Positions 41,641 to 49,118 of a stretch of DNA of 64,000 nucleotides are shown here, piece after piece. Within the stretch, counting starts at the first letter, position 1, and each line of letters begins with the position of its first letter. The position numbers were made by a program, and so were the translations under genes. The DNA is taken from contig NZ_JACHNV010000002.1 in NCBI RefSeq assembly GCF_014199535.1, forward strand, positions 1 to 64,000. Direction: 5' to 3'. A model generated the notes under the pieces. It had not been told where the DNA came from and did not search any database. It was given only the letters and a program-made list of their open reading frames with translations. This DNA comes from Hymenobacter latericoloratus (GTDB lineage: Bacteria; Bacteroidota; Bacteroidia; Cytophagales; Hymenobacteraceae).

Positions 41641-41669
41641 AGTAGCCCACCTTATACGCAGAGAAGGAC

Positions 41670-41869
41670 GGTGAAGTGGTGAAATGGTGGGTTAGCTGTT
41701 GGGGTCAGCCAGGAGGGGTAGCCCTGGCGCGGCGGCGCAGAGGTAGCAGGCTTACCCCCGCTGTTTGTTCACCCCCCCCCCCCGGCGGGGCGGCACCCAA
41801 TCGGTCAACGGCCGGTGCCGCTCCGCTGGAGCCGGCCAAACGGCCAACTCACTATTTCACCACTTCACC
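41670..41869. repeat. Inverted repeat with GGTGAAGTGGTGAAAT arms
   Basis: The left arm is 41670-41700 and the right arm 41839-41869, with 27 of 31 positions paired. The interior is very GC-rich and contains a run of 12 C (41772-41783). It ends directly at the yidD stop. Confidence 0.75.
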
Positions 41870-42091
41870 TCAGGGCACCGGGTCGTAGCCGTGGCCGCCC
41901 CAGGGGTGGCAGCGGCCGATGCGACGCAGAGCCAGCCGGCCGCCGCGCCAGGGGCCGTACTTGGTAACGGCTTCCACGGCGTAGGCCGAGCAGGTAGGCG
42001 TGTAGCGGCAGCTGGCCGGCGTGAGCGGCGAAATCAGGTGGCGGTACACCCAGAGCAAGCCCAGCAGCAGCTGGCGAAACAGGTAGGACAT
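41870..42091 (-). CDS. yidD: Membrane protein insertion efficiency factor YidD
   Basis: A 73-residue protein that helps YidC insert membrane proteins. The family pattern is complete: amphipathic start, [20 protein letters not shown] with C28 and C34, [20 protein letters not shown] and [14 protein letters not shown] with C61. The ATG at 42089-42091 is the family start; the open frame further upstream is not typical. No rnpA or yidC is adjacent, so it has moved away from the classic rpmH-rnpA-yidD-yidC order. Confidence 0.93.
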   Translation of the reverse strand: MSYLFRQLLLGLLWVYRHLISPLTPASCRYTPTCSAYAVEAVTKYGPWRGGRLALRRIGRCHPWGGHGYDPVP

Positions 42092-42191
42092 GGTGGCACT
42101 AAAGGTCGGGGAAATAGGGAACAGCGCTGCGCCCCGCAGTGCAACCCTCCACGCTCCTCGGCAAGAATCAACACCAGAACAACCGGATTTG

Positions 42192-42199
42192 TACCTTCG
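42192..42199 (+). promoter_or_regulatory. Near-consensus promoter element of S46 peptidase gene
   Basis: TACCTTCG (one mismatch to TAnnTTTG) 38 bases before the ATG. Confidence 0.5.
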
Positions 42200-42236
42200 C
42201 AGCACCGAATTGTTTTCTTAAAAACCACCCCAACGT

Positions 42237-44528
42237 ATGCGTACCACCCACTGGGCCAAAGCCCTGCTCCTGACGCTGCTGCTACCCCTGGCGGCTCACG
42301 CCGATGAGGGCATGTGGCTGCCCCTCTTCGTGAAGCGGCTCAACCACGCCGACATGCAGAAGAAAGGCCTCAAACTCACGGCCGAGGAAATTTACGACAT
42401 CAACAACGCCTCCCTGAAAGACGCCGTGGTGCAGCTGGGCGGCTTTTGCACCGGCGAGTTCGTGAGCAGCCAGGGCCTGCTGCTGACCAACCACCACTGC
42501 GGCTACGACGCCATCCAGAGCCACAGCACGCCCCAGAACAACATTCTGCAGAACGGCTTCTTTGCCGCCACCCGCCGGGAGGAAAAGCAGAACCCGGGCT
42601 TGTTCGTGGATATTCTGGTGCGCATGGAAGACGTAACCGGCAAAGTGCTGGAGGGCATCACGCCCGCCACGCCCGAGCAGGAGCGCGTAGCCACCGTGCA
42701 GAAGCGCCAGCGCGAGCTGGCCGACAACGCCAAGGAAAACGGCAAGTACGTGGCCTACGTGCGCGACATGTTCGGGGGCAACGAATACTACCTCTTCATC
42801 TACCAGCGCTTCGGCGACGTGCGCCTGGTAGGTGCGCCGCCCGAAGCCGTGGGCAAGTTTGGCGGCGACACCGACAACTGGATGTGGCCCCGCCACACCG
42901 GCGACTTTAGCATGTTCCGGGTGTACGCCGACAAAAACAACCAGCCCACCGCTACCCCCCAGCCCGGCAACGTACCCTACGTGCCCAAAAAGCACCTGCC
43001 CGTAAGCCTGCAGGGCGTTAGTGAGGGCGACTTTGCCATGGTATTCGGCTTCCCGGGCCGCACCCAGCGCTTCTTGCCCGCCGCCGGCCTCCAGCTCACC
43101 CTCGACCAAACCAACCCCGCCCGCATCAAGCTGCGCGATACCCGCCTGAAGCTGTGGAAGGAAGACATGGACCAGGACCCGGCCCTGCGCCTGAAGTACG
43201 CCTCGAAGTACGCCAGCATTGCCAACTACTGGAAGTACTTCATCGGACAGAATGAGGGCATGAAGCGCCTGAAAACCGTGGATGCCAAGAAAGCCGAAGA
43301 AGCCGCCCTGGCCCAGTGGATTGCCCAGGACCCCGCCCGCCAGCAGCAGTACGGCGAGGCCCTCACTACCATTAACCAGGCCTACGCCGGCATTCGGGAG
43401 TACAACCTGAGCACCCAGTACGTAAACGAAGCCGCCTTCGGTACCGAAATCGTGACGCTGGCCGCCCGCCTGATGCCCCTGGCTACGGCCCTGAAAGCCA
43501 ACGACAAAGCCGCCACGGACAAAGCCGTGGCCGACCTGAAGGAGCCCGCCGCCGAGCACTTCAAAGACTACAGCGCCCCCACCGACAAAAAGGTATTTGC
43601 CGCCCTCATGGCGCTCTACATGCAGGACGTGCCCAAAGACCAGCAGCCCGACGTGTTCCAGACCGTGCAGAAGCAGTACGGCGGCTCCCTGCCCAAGTAC
43701 GCCGACTACGTATTCAGCAACTCTTTCCTGACCTCGGAAGCCAAACTGAACGCCTTCCTGGCCGCGCCCACGCTGGCCAAGCTGGAAGCCGACCCCGGCT
43801 ACAAAACCTACCAGTCGGTGTACCAGAACTACGTGCAGAATATTGTGCCCAAGCTGCAGGGCCTGCAGGCCGGCCTGGGCCGCGCTAACCGCCTCTACGT
43901 AGCCGCCCTGCGCGAGAAAAATGCCCAGAAGGTGTACTCGCCCGATGCCAACTCCACTATCCGGCTGAGCTACGGTACGGTGCGCCCTTATAAAGGCCGC
44001 GACGCCGTGCAGTACGACTACAAAACCACAGCCCAGGGCATTCTGGAAAAAGAGGACCCCACCAACCCCGAGTTTGTGGTGCCCCAGAAAGAGCTGGAGC
44101 TGCTGAAGATGAAAGACTACGGCCGCTTCGCCGATAAAGCCGGCAACCTGCCCGTGGCCTTTATCACCGACAACGACATTACCGGTGGCAACTCCGGCTC
44201 GCCGGTTATCAACGGCCGCGGCGAGCTGATTGGCCTGGCCTTCGACGGCAACTGGGAAGCCATGACCGGCGACCTGGCCTACGACCCGGAGCTGAAGCGC
44301 TGCATCAACGCCGATATTCGCTACGTGCTCTGGTGCGTGGAGAAGCTGGGCGGCGCCAAGCACCTCGTCGATGAAATGACCATCGTCAACAACGGCCCCA
44401 ACCCCGGCGTGGGTCCCGCCGCTTCGGCCTCCAGCGCTGACATGAGCGACGTGGAAAAGATGAAGGTAAAAACCGAAAACGGCGGCAAAACCAAAATCAA
44501 GCGCAAGAAAGAAGCCGCCGCGCTTTAG
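42237..44528 (+). CDS. S46 family dipeptidyl-peptidase (DPP7-like)
   Basis: Periplasmic exopeptidase that removes dipeptides from oligopeptides, used for amino-acid nutrition in Bacteroidota. The 763-residue protein has a signal peptide (about 1-22), the catalytic His in LLTNHHCGYDAI (86-87), the Asp region GGDTDNWMWPRHTGDFS and the nucleophile in GGNSGSPV (S653). The specificity residue 18 positions on is Gly (G671, in AFDGNW). Gly at this site marks DPP7 (hydrophobic P1) in the studied enzymes, whereas Arg marks the Asp/Glu-specific DPP11. It is transcribed alone. Confidence 0.95.
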   Translation: MRTTHWAKALLLTLLLPLAAHADEGMWLPLFVKRLNHADMQKKGLKLTAEEIYDINNASLKDAVVQLGGFCTGEFVSSQGLLLTNHHCGYDAIQSHSTPQNNILQNGFFAATRREEKQNPGLFVDILVRMEDVTGKVLEGITPATPEQERVATVQKRQRELADNAKENGKYVAYVRDMFGGNEYYLFIYQRFGDVRLVGAPPEAVGKFGGDTDNWMWPRHTGDFSMFRVYADKNNQPTATPQPGNVPYVPKKHLPVSLQGVSEGDFAMVFGFPGRTQRFLPAAGLQLTLDQTNPARIKLRDTRLKLWKEDMDQDPALRLKYASKYASIANYWKYFIGQNEGMKRLKTVDAKKAEEAALAQWIAQDPARQQQYGEALTTINQAYAGIREYNLSTQYVNEAAFGTEIVTLAARLMPLATALKANDKAATDKAVADLKEPAAEHFKDYSAPTDKKVFAALMALYMQDVPKDQQPDVFQTVQKQYGGSLPKYADYVFSNSFLTSEAKLNAFLAAPTLAKLEADPGYKTYQSVYQNYVQNIVPKLQGLQAGLGRANRLYVAALREKNAQKVYSPDANSTIRLSYGTVRPYKGRDAVQYDYKTTAQGILEKEDPTNPEFVVPQKELELLKMKDYGRFADKAGNLPVAFITDNDITGGNSGSPVINGRGELIGLAFDGNWEAMTGDLAYDPELKRCINADIRYVLWCVEKLGGAKHLVDEMTIVNNGPNPGVGPAASASSADMSDVEKMKVKTENGGKTKIKRKKEAAAL

Positions 44529-44555
44529 CACGTAGTGCCTACCCCCCCCGCATTG

Positions 44556-44589
44556 AAAAGCCCCGGCGCCAGATGGTGCCGGGGCTTTT
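44556..44589 (+). terminator. Terminator after S46 peptidase gene
   Basis: AAAAGCCCCGGC (44556-44567) pairs with GCCGGGGCTTTT (44578-44589), followed by TT. Confidence 0.8.
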
Positions 44590-44855
44590 TTGTGGACGAA
44601 AGCCGGCCCCAGGATGGAAGCTGCGCGAGGCAAATCGGTGGCCGGGGCCGCCATACTATTGCCTTTCCCGGCTAGGCACCCCGCTAAAGCAGCTGTGTGT
44701 TTGGGGAGCCGACAACCACTGCCGGACTCCGCGACAAGGCCGGGCGCTGGCCGGCCAAAGGGTGGCCTGTCAGCACCCGAACCGGCAAACTCCGTAGGTA
44801 GGCCTAGCCTGGGTGTTGCCCGCCCGGGTTTGTGGTTTACTTGATTTCCACCCGT
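44590..44855. other. Noncoding region upstream of EthD-like gene
   Basis: The gap between the S46 peptidase and EthD-like genes is 327 bases and begins with the terminator. The rest is GC-rich without a convincing gene or TAnnTTTG element; short open frames here resemble nothing I know. Confidence 0.4.
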
Positions 44856-45884
44856 ATGTCTGACCTAATCACTACTGCCGCCAATGATGCTTCGGCCGAT
44901 AACCGCCACCGCCCGCCCTACCGCTCCGGCTACCGCAGCACCACTGAGCCGCTCATTGTAACGCCTACCTTCCTGACGCGCGCCGACGCCACCCCGCGCC
45001 CGGAGCGCCCGATGGACGAAGGCGCCACCCGCAGCCGCCACGGCGACGCGTTGGCAAACCCCGACGCGGAGCCGGCCGAAATAGCCCTGGAAGCCAATCC
45101 TAATCTGGCTTTCGAGCACTGGGACGAGTACTGGCGCAAAGTCCACGGGCCGAAGTTTGCCTACGAAGAGCCCGGTAGCACCTCCGAGCCGGTGCTGCGC
45201 TACGACCAGGTACACCGCGTGGCCGCCGGCCCATCCTCAAGCTTCCGGCCGCCCTACCACGCCATGACCACCGACGATGGGAAGCTGGTAGCCGACCCGC
45301 ACGCGCGCGTACCGGCCTACCGTCGCCCGCGGTGGGACGGCTTCGCCTACATTGCCTATGCCACGGAGGCCGACATTAACCGCGTGCTCAAGCAGCCCCA
45401 GTACGACAAGCGCGTGGTGGCCGACGAGCAAACGGCTTTCCGCATGGTGACGCGCTCCATCACCCGCGAATACATTCTGCTGCCCAGCCCCCAGCACCGC
45501 GACCCCATCAGCCTGGTCAAAATTCACTATCGGCGGCCCGAGCTTTCCCGTGAGGCCTTCCAGGCCCGGCTGCTGCACGAGCACGCCAACCTGGTGCTGG
45601 CCCAGGCCGCTACGCACACCTACGTGCGGCGCTACGCCCAGCTGCACAACATCGGCTCCACGCAGTTTGACCCGGAAGGCAGCCTGATGGATGCCATTTC
45701 GGTGCTGTCGTTTGCTTCCATGAACGATGTGGAGGACTACCTGGCTACGGACGACTACCGCACCATTGAGGCCGATGAGGCCACCTTCACCGACGCGGCC
45801 CGCTCAGAATACTGGACCGGCCTTAACTACAGCGTCATCAACCGGCTGCTGCCGGAGCTGGCCACCAAGCGCCCCACCATTTAG
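44856..45884 (+). CDS. EthD-like dimeric alpha-beta barrel protein with duplicated domain
   Basis: A 342-residue protein from the ATG at 44856. Two halves look like EthD/dimeric alpha-beta barrel domains. In the first, LAFEHWDEYWRKVHGPKFAY (about 84-103) has the family's F..YW...HGP motif. In the second, LSREAFQARLLHEHANLVL (about 230-250) has the equivalent helix with His. The first 75 residues are Pro/Arg-rich and probably disordered. EthD domains occur in ether-degradation and other small-molecule enzymes; the substrate here is unknown. It is transcribed alone. Confidence 0.7.
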   Translation: MSDLITTAANDASADNRHRPPYRSGYRSTTEPLIVTPTFLTRADATPRPERPMDEGATRSRHGDALANPDAEPAEIALEANPNLAFEHWDEYWRKVHGPKFAYEEPGSTSEPVLRYDQVHRVAAGPSSSFRPPYHAMTTDDGKLVADPHARVPAYRRPRWDGFAYIAYATEADINRVLKQPQYDKRVVADEQTAFRMVTRSITREYILLPSPQHRDPISLVKIHYRRPELSREAFQARLLHEHANLVLAQAATHTYVRRYAQLHNIGSTQFDPEGSLMDAISVLSFASMNDVEDYLATDDYRTIEADEATFTDAARSEYWTGLNYSVINRLLPELATKRPTI

Positions 45885-45896
45885 CGCCTTCCTACC

Positions 45897-45942
45897 CCAC
45901 CAAAAAGCCCCAATACTCCGGTGTGTTGGGGCTTTTTGGTGG
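45897..45942 (+). terminator. Terminator after EthD-like gene
   Basis: Perfect 17-bp stem CCACCAAAAAGCCCCAA / TTGGGGCTTTTTGGTGG with a 12-base loop. Confidence 0.85.
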
Positions 45943-46017
45943 GCTTTCAGCAGCTGGCTTGCCCGGATGAGGTAGCCTGCCTATCTTCCAGCTGCAAAGT
46001 CTATTACTATCCGCTAT

Positions 46018-46917
46018 ATGCTAAAATTCTACCTCGGCGTAGCTATTCTTATGGCTGTGTTTCAGGAGGCCCGCGGCCAGGGCAACGGCCCCGGCCTGTG
46101 GGGCGCCCGCAGTGCCGGCCTCGGCCAGATTGGCGTCGTGCTCGATGGTGACGTGTGGAGCGGCGCCAACAACGTGGCCGCGCTGGGTAGCCTCCGGCAG
46201 CTGGCGGTTGGATTCGGGGCCGAAAACCGCTACCTGCTTCCTTCGCTGAATACCGTAGCGGTGGCGGCCGCGGTGCCGCTGGGCTACCCGGCGCCCGCCG
46301 CGCCGGTGGCCGGCCTGCCCGCCGCCGTAGCGGCCCCCGAGGCCCCGCGCTACGGCGTGCTGGGCATCACGGCCCAGCGGTTCGGGGGCAAGCTCTACTC
46401 CGAGCAGCGGGTAGGGCTGGGCTACGGCTACCGCCTGGGCACGGTGCAGCTCGGGGCGCGGGTGGAGGTGCTGCAAGTCAGCCTGGAAGCGTTGGGCAGC
46501 CGGCGGGTGGTAGCGGCCTCGCTGGGCGGGCAAGCCGACATTATTCCGCGCAAGCTCACCTTCGGGGCTACCCTCTACAACCTTAACCAGGCCCGCCTGG
46601 CCGCTTACCAAAACGAGCGGGTGCCCACGGTACTGCGGGCCGGGCTGGCGTGGCGGCCCTCCGAAAAAGTGCTGCTGCTAGCCGAAACCGAAAAAGACGT
46701 GGAGCAGGACGCCGACTTCAAGGCGGGCCTGGAGTACCAGCCGCTGCCGGTGCTGGCCTTGCGGGCCGGACTTTCTTCCCTGACCAGCCAGCTCACGGGC
46801 GGGGCCGGGCTGCGGGCCGGGCAGTTTCAGATTGACTATGCCGCCGGCTGGCACGAGGCCCTGGGCCTGAGTCAGCAAGTAAGCGTGGCCTGGCACCGGC
46901 CCGCCAAGCAGCCATGA
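46018..46917 (+). CDS. PorV/UPF0164-like outer-membrane protein
   Basis: A 299-residue protein with a signal peptide (about 1-21, ending ARGQ). It then has GLWGARSAGLGQIGVVLDGD (about 25-45) followed by WSGANNVAALG, the arrangement seen at the N-terminus of outer-membrane barrels of the FadL/PorV/PorQ type (GARAAGMG...NPA). The remaining 230 residues alternate polar and hydrophobic residues, as a small beta-barrel would. The function is not certain. It overlaps the next gene by four bases (ATGA) and should be co-translated with it. Confidence 0.65.
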   Translation: MLKFYLGVAILMAVFQEARGQGNGPGLWGARSAGLGQIGVVLDGDVWSGANNVAALGSLRQLAVGFGAENRYLLPSLNTVAVAAAVPLGYPAPAAPVAGLPAAVAAPEAPRYGVLGITAQRFGGKLYSEQRVGLGYGYRLGTVQLGARVEVLQVSLEALGSRRVVAASLGGQADIIPRKLTFGATLYNLNQARLAAYQNERVPTVLRAGLAWRPSEKVLLLAETEKDVEQDADFKAGLEYQPLPVLALRAGLSSLTSQLTGGAGLRAGQFQIDYAAGWHEALGLSQQVSVAWHRPAKQP

Positions 46918-49022
46918 GGGTGCGCGTTGTGGTGGGGGTAGGGGCCGCGCTGCTGGCCGCCCTGCCCGCGTGGGCCCAGGACTACCCGCGCCCCGCCGTG
47001 CCCGACCTCGACCGGCTGACCCAGGAGCTGTTTGCCGAAATCCAGAGCGACCAGGTGCCCTACGAGGACCTCTACGAAACCCTGCTGCAGTACTACCAAA
47101 CACCCCTTAACCTCAACACCGCCAGCCGCGAGGAGCTGCGCGGCCTGCTGCTGCTGTCGGAAAAACAGATTACCAGCCTGCTGGACCACCGGCAGCGCCA
47201 AGGGGCGCTGCTGAGCCTGTACGAGCTGCAAACCATCGAGGCCTTTGATTTGCGCACCATTTACCGGGCCGCACCCTTCGTAACGGCCGCTACCCCCAGC
47301 CCCAACGCCAGCCGCGGGCCGCTCTGGCAGCGGATTGCCCACGAAGAAAACAACGCGTTGTTTCTGCGCTACGAGCGGGTGCTCCAGGACCGGCCCGGCT
47401 ATGCCCCGCCCGATACCACCCGCACCGGCACGCCCGCCACCCGCTACCTCGGCTCGCCCGACAAGCTGCTGGTACGTTACCGCGTCAGCCACAGCAAGGA
47501 CTTCAGCCTGGGTTTCACGGCCGAAAAAGACGCGGGCGAGGCGTTTCGCTGGGACCCCGCTACCCGCCGCTACGGCGCCGATTTCTACTCGGCCCACTTA
47601 GTACTGCAGGAGCGCGGCCGGCTGAAAACCCTGGCCCTCGGCGACTACCAGCTGCAGTTCGGGCAGGGCTTGCTGCTGTCCTCGGGGCTGTCGGTGGGGA
47701 AGGGAGCCGAAACCATTACCACCCTGCGCCGCAGCTCCATTGGGGTGCGGCCCTACTCTTCGGTGCTGGAAAACACGTTTTTCCGCGGGGCGGCGGCTAC
47801 GGTGGCTGTTACTTCCACGGTGCGGGCCACGGCCTTTGCCTCGCGCAAGCGCATTGATGCCTCCGTGCAGCCGGCGCAGGATTCACTGGCTGATTTCAGC
47901 GAGTTTTCCTCCGGCCTGCTGCTGACGGGCTTTCACCGCACCCCCACGGAATTGGCCAACCGCCAGGTGCTGGGCGAAACCGTGCTGGGTGGCAACCTAA
48001 GCTACGGCAGCCGCCGCGGCGACCTGCAAGTGGGCCTCACCGCCGTCAATACCCAGTTCGACAAGCCCCTGCTCCGCCGCGACGAGCCCTACAATGCCTT
48101 CGAGCTGCGGGGGCGCCGCAACCTGGCCCTGGGGGCGCACTACAGCTACGTATGGCGCAACCTGCTGCTGTTCGGCGAAACGGCCCGCAGCAGCAGCGGG
48201 GGCTTGGGCACCGTAAATGGGCTGCTGGCCAGCCTGGCGCCCACCGTGGATGCGGCCGTGCTCTACCGCCGCTACGACCGGAATTTTCACACCCTCTACG
48301 GCAACGCCCTCAGCGAAAACTCCCGCAACATCAACGAAAACGGCCTGTATCTGGGCCTGAAGGTGCGGCCGGCGGCCCGCTGGGAGGTGTCGGCGTACTA
48401 CGACCGGTTCCGGTTTCCGTGGCTGCGCTACCAGGTGGGCGCCCCCAGCGCCGGCCACGACTGGCTGCTGCGCCTCACCTTCAGCCCTACCAAAACCAGC
48501 CTGCTGTACGCCCAGCTGCGCCAGCGCATCAAGGCCTACGACGCCGATACCCTGCGCCCCGTGCCGCTGCCCGTGCCTACCCGCCGCCGAAGCGTACTGG
48601 TGTTGTATGATGCCAGCCCTACCCCCGCGCTCAGCCTGCGTACCCGCGTGCAGGGCACCGAATACCAGGAGGAGGGCCGCCCCGCCCGCCGCGGCTACGT
48701 GCTGGCCCAGGACGTAACCGTGCAGCCCCTGCGCCGCCTGCGCCTCTCGGCCCGCTACGCCCTCTTCGACACCGACGACTACGACACCCGCCAGTATGTG
48801 TTTGAGCAGGACGTGCTGTATGCCTTTTCGGTGCCGGCCCTCTCGGGGCAGGGCACGCGGGCATACCTGCTGGCTCAGTACGACCTCAACCGCCACCTGA
48901 CCTTGTGGGCGCGCTACGCCACCACGCACTACCGGCACCAAAACACCATCGGCTCCGGCCTCGAAGAAATTGAAGGCGCTACCCGCTCCGAGGTAAAAGC
49001 CCAGCTGCGGTATCGGTTTTAA
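46914..49022 (+). CDS. Helix-hairpin-helix plus beta-barrel outer-membrane protein
   Basis: A 702-residue protein: signal peptide (about 1-22, AWAQ), then a region with tandem helix-hairpin-helix motifs of the ComEA type at about 60-125 (LNLNTASREELRGLLLL, then EKQITSLLDHRQ and LYELQTIEAFDL), then a long beta-barrel-like C-terminal part ending in Phe (AQLRYRF), the usual terminal residue of outer-membrane barrels. HhH motifs bind DNA in ComEA, but here they are fused to a probable barrel and may have another role. It is translationally coupled to the upstream PorV-like gene. Confidence 0.75.
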   Translation: MRVRVVVGVGAALLAALPAWAQDYPRPAVPDLDRLTQELFAEIQSDQVPYEDLYETLLQYYQTPLNLNTASREELRGLLLLSEKQITSLLDHRQRQGALLSLYELQTIEAFDLRTIYRAAPFVTAATPSPNASRGPLWQRIAHEENNALFLRYERVLQDRPGYAPPDTTRTGTPATRYLGSPDKLLVRYRVSHSKDFSLGFTAEKDAGEAFRWDPATRRYGADFYSAHLVLQERGRLKTLALGDYQLQFGQGLLLSSGLSVGKGAETITTLRRSSIGVRPYSSVLENTFFRGAAATVAVTSTVRATAFASRKRIDASVQPAQDSLADFSEFSSGLLLTGFHRTPTELANRQVLGETVLGGNLSYGSRRGDLQVGLTAVNTQFDKPLLRRDEPYNAFELRGRRNLALGAHYSYVWRNLLLFGETARSSSGGLGTVNGLLASLAPTVDAAVLYRRYDRNFHTLYGNALSENSRNINENGLYLGLKVRPAARWEVSAYYDRFRFPWLRYQVGAPSAGHDWLLRLTFSPTKTSLLYAQLRQRIKAYDADTLRPVPLPVPTRRRSVLVLYDASPTPALSLRTRVQGTEYQEEGRPARRGYVLAQDVTVQPLRRLRLSARYALFDTDDYDTRQYVFEQDVLYAFSVPALSGQGTRAYLLAQYDLNRHLTLWARYATTHYRHQNTIGSGLEEIEGATRSEVKAQLRYRF

Positions 49023-49062
49023 GCGGGGCAGGAGGGTAGCATAACAGGTTGATGAACGCAAA

Positions 49063-49098
49063 AAAAAGGCCGCCTCCGGTTCAGGAAGCGGCCTTTTT
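49063..49098. terminator. Shared terminator between convergent genes
   Basis: AAAAAGGCCGC (49063-49073) pairs with GCGGCCTTTTT (49088-49098). It serves the HhH-barrel gene and the metalloprotease gene. Confidence 0.8.
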
Positions 49099-49118
49099 AT
49101 AGAATCAGAAGACGGAGG

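Noticed and set aside
42282..44654. 790-codon open frame opposite the S46 peptidase gene
   Set aside because: It lies entirely antisense to a clearly conserved gene; its translation is low-complexity (Gly/His/Val-rich) with no known domain. Codon bias in GC-rich DNA creates such frames.
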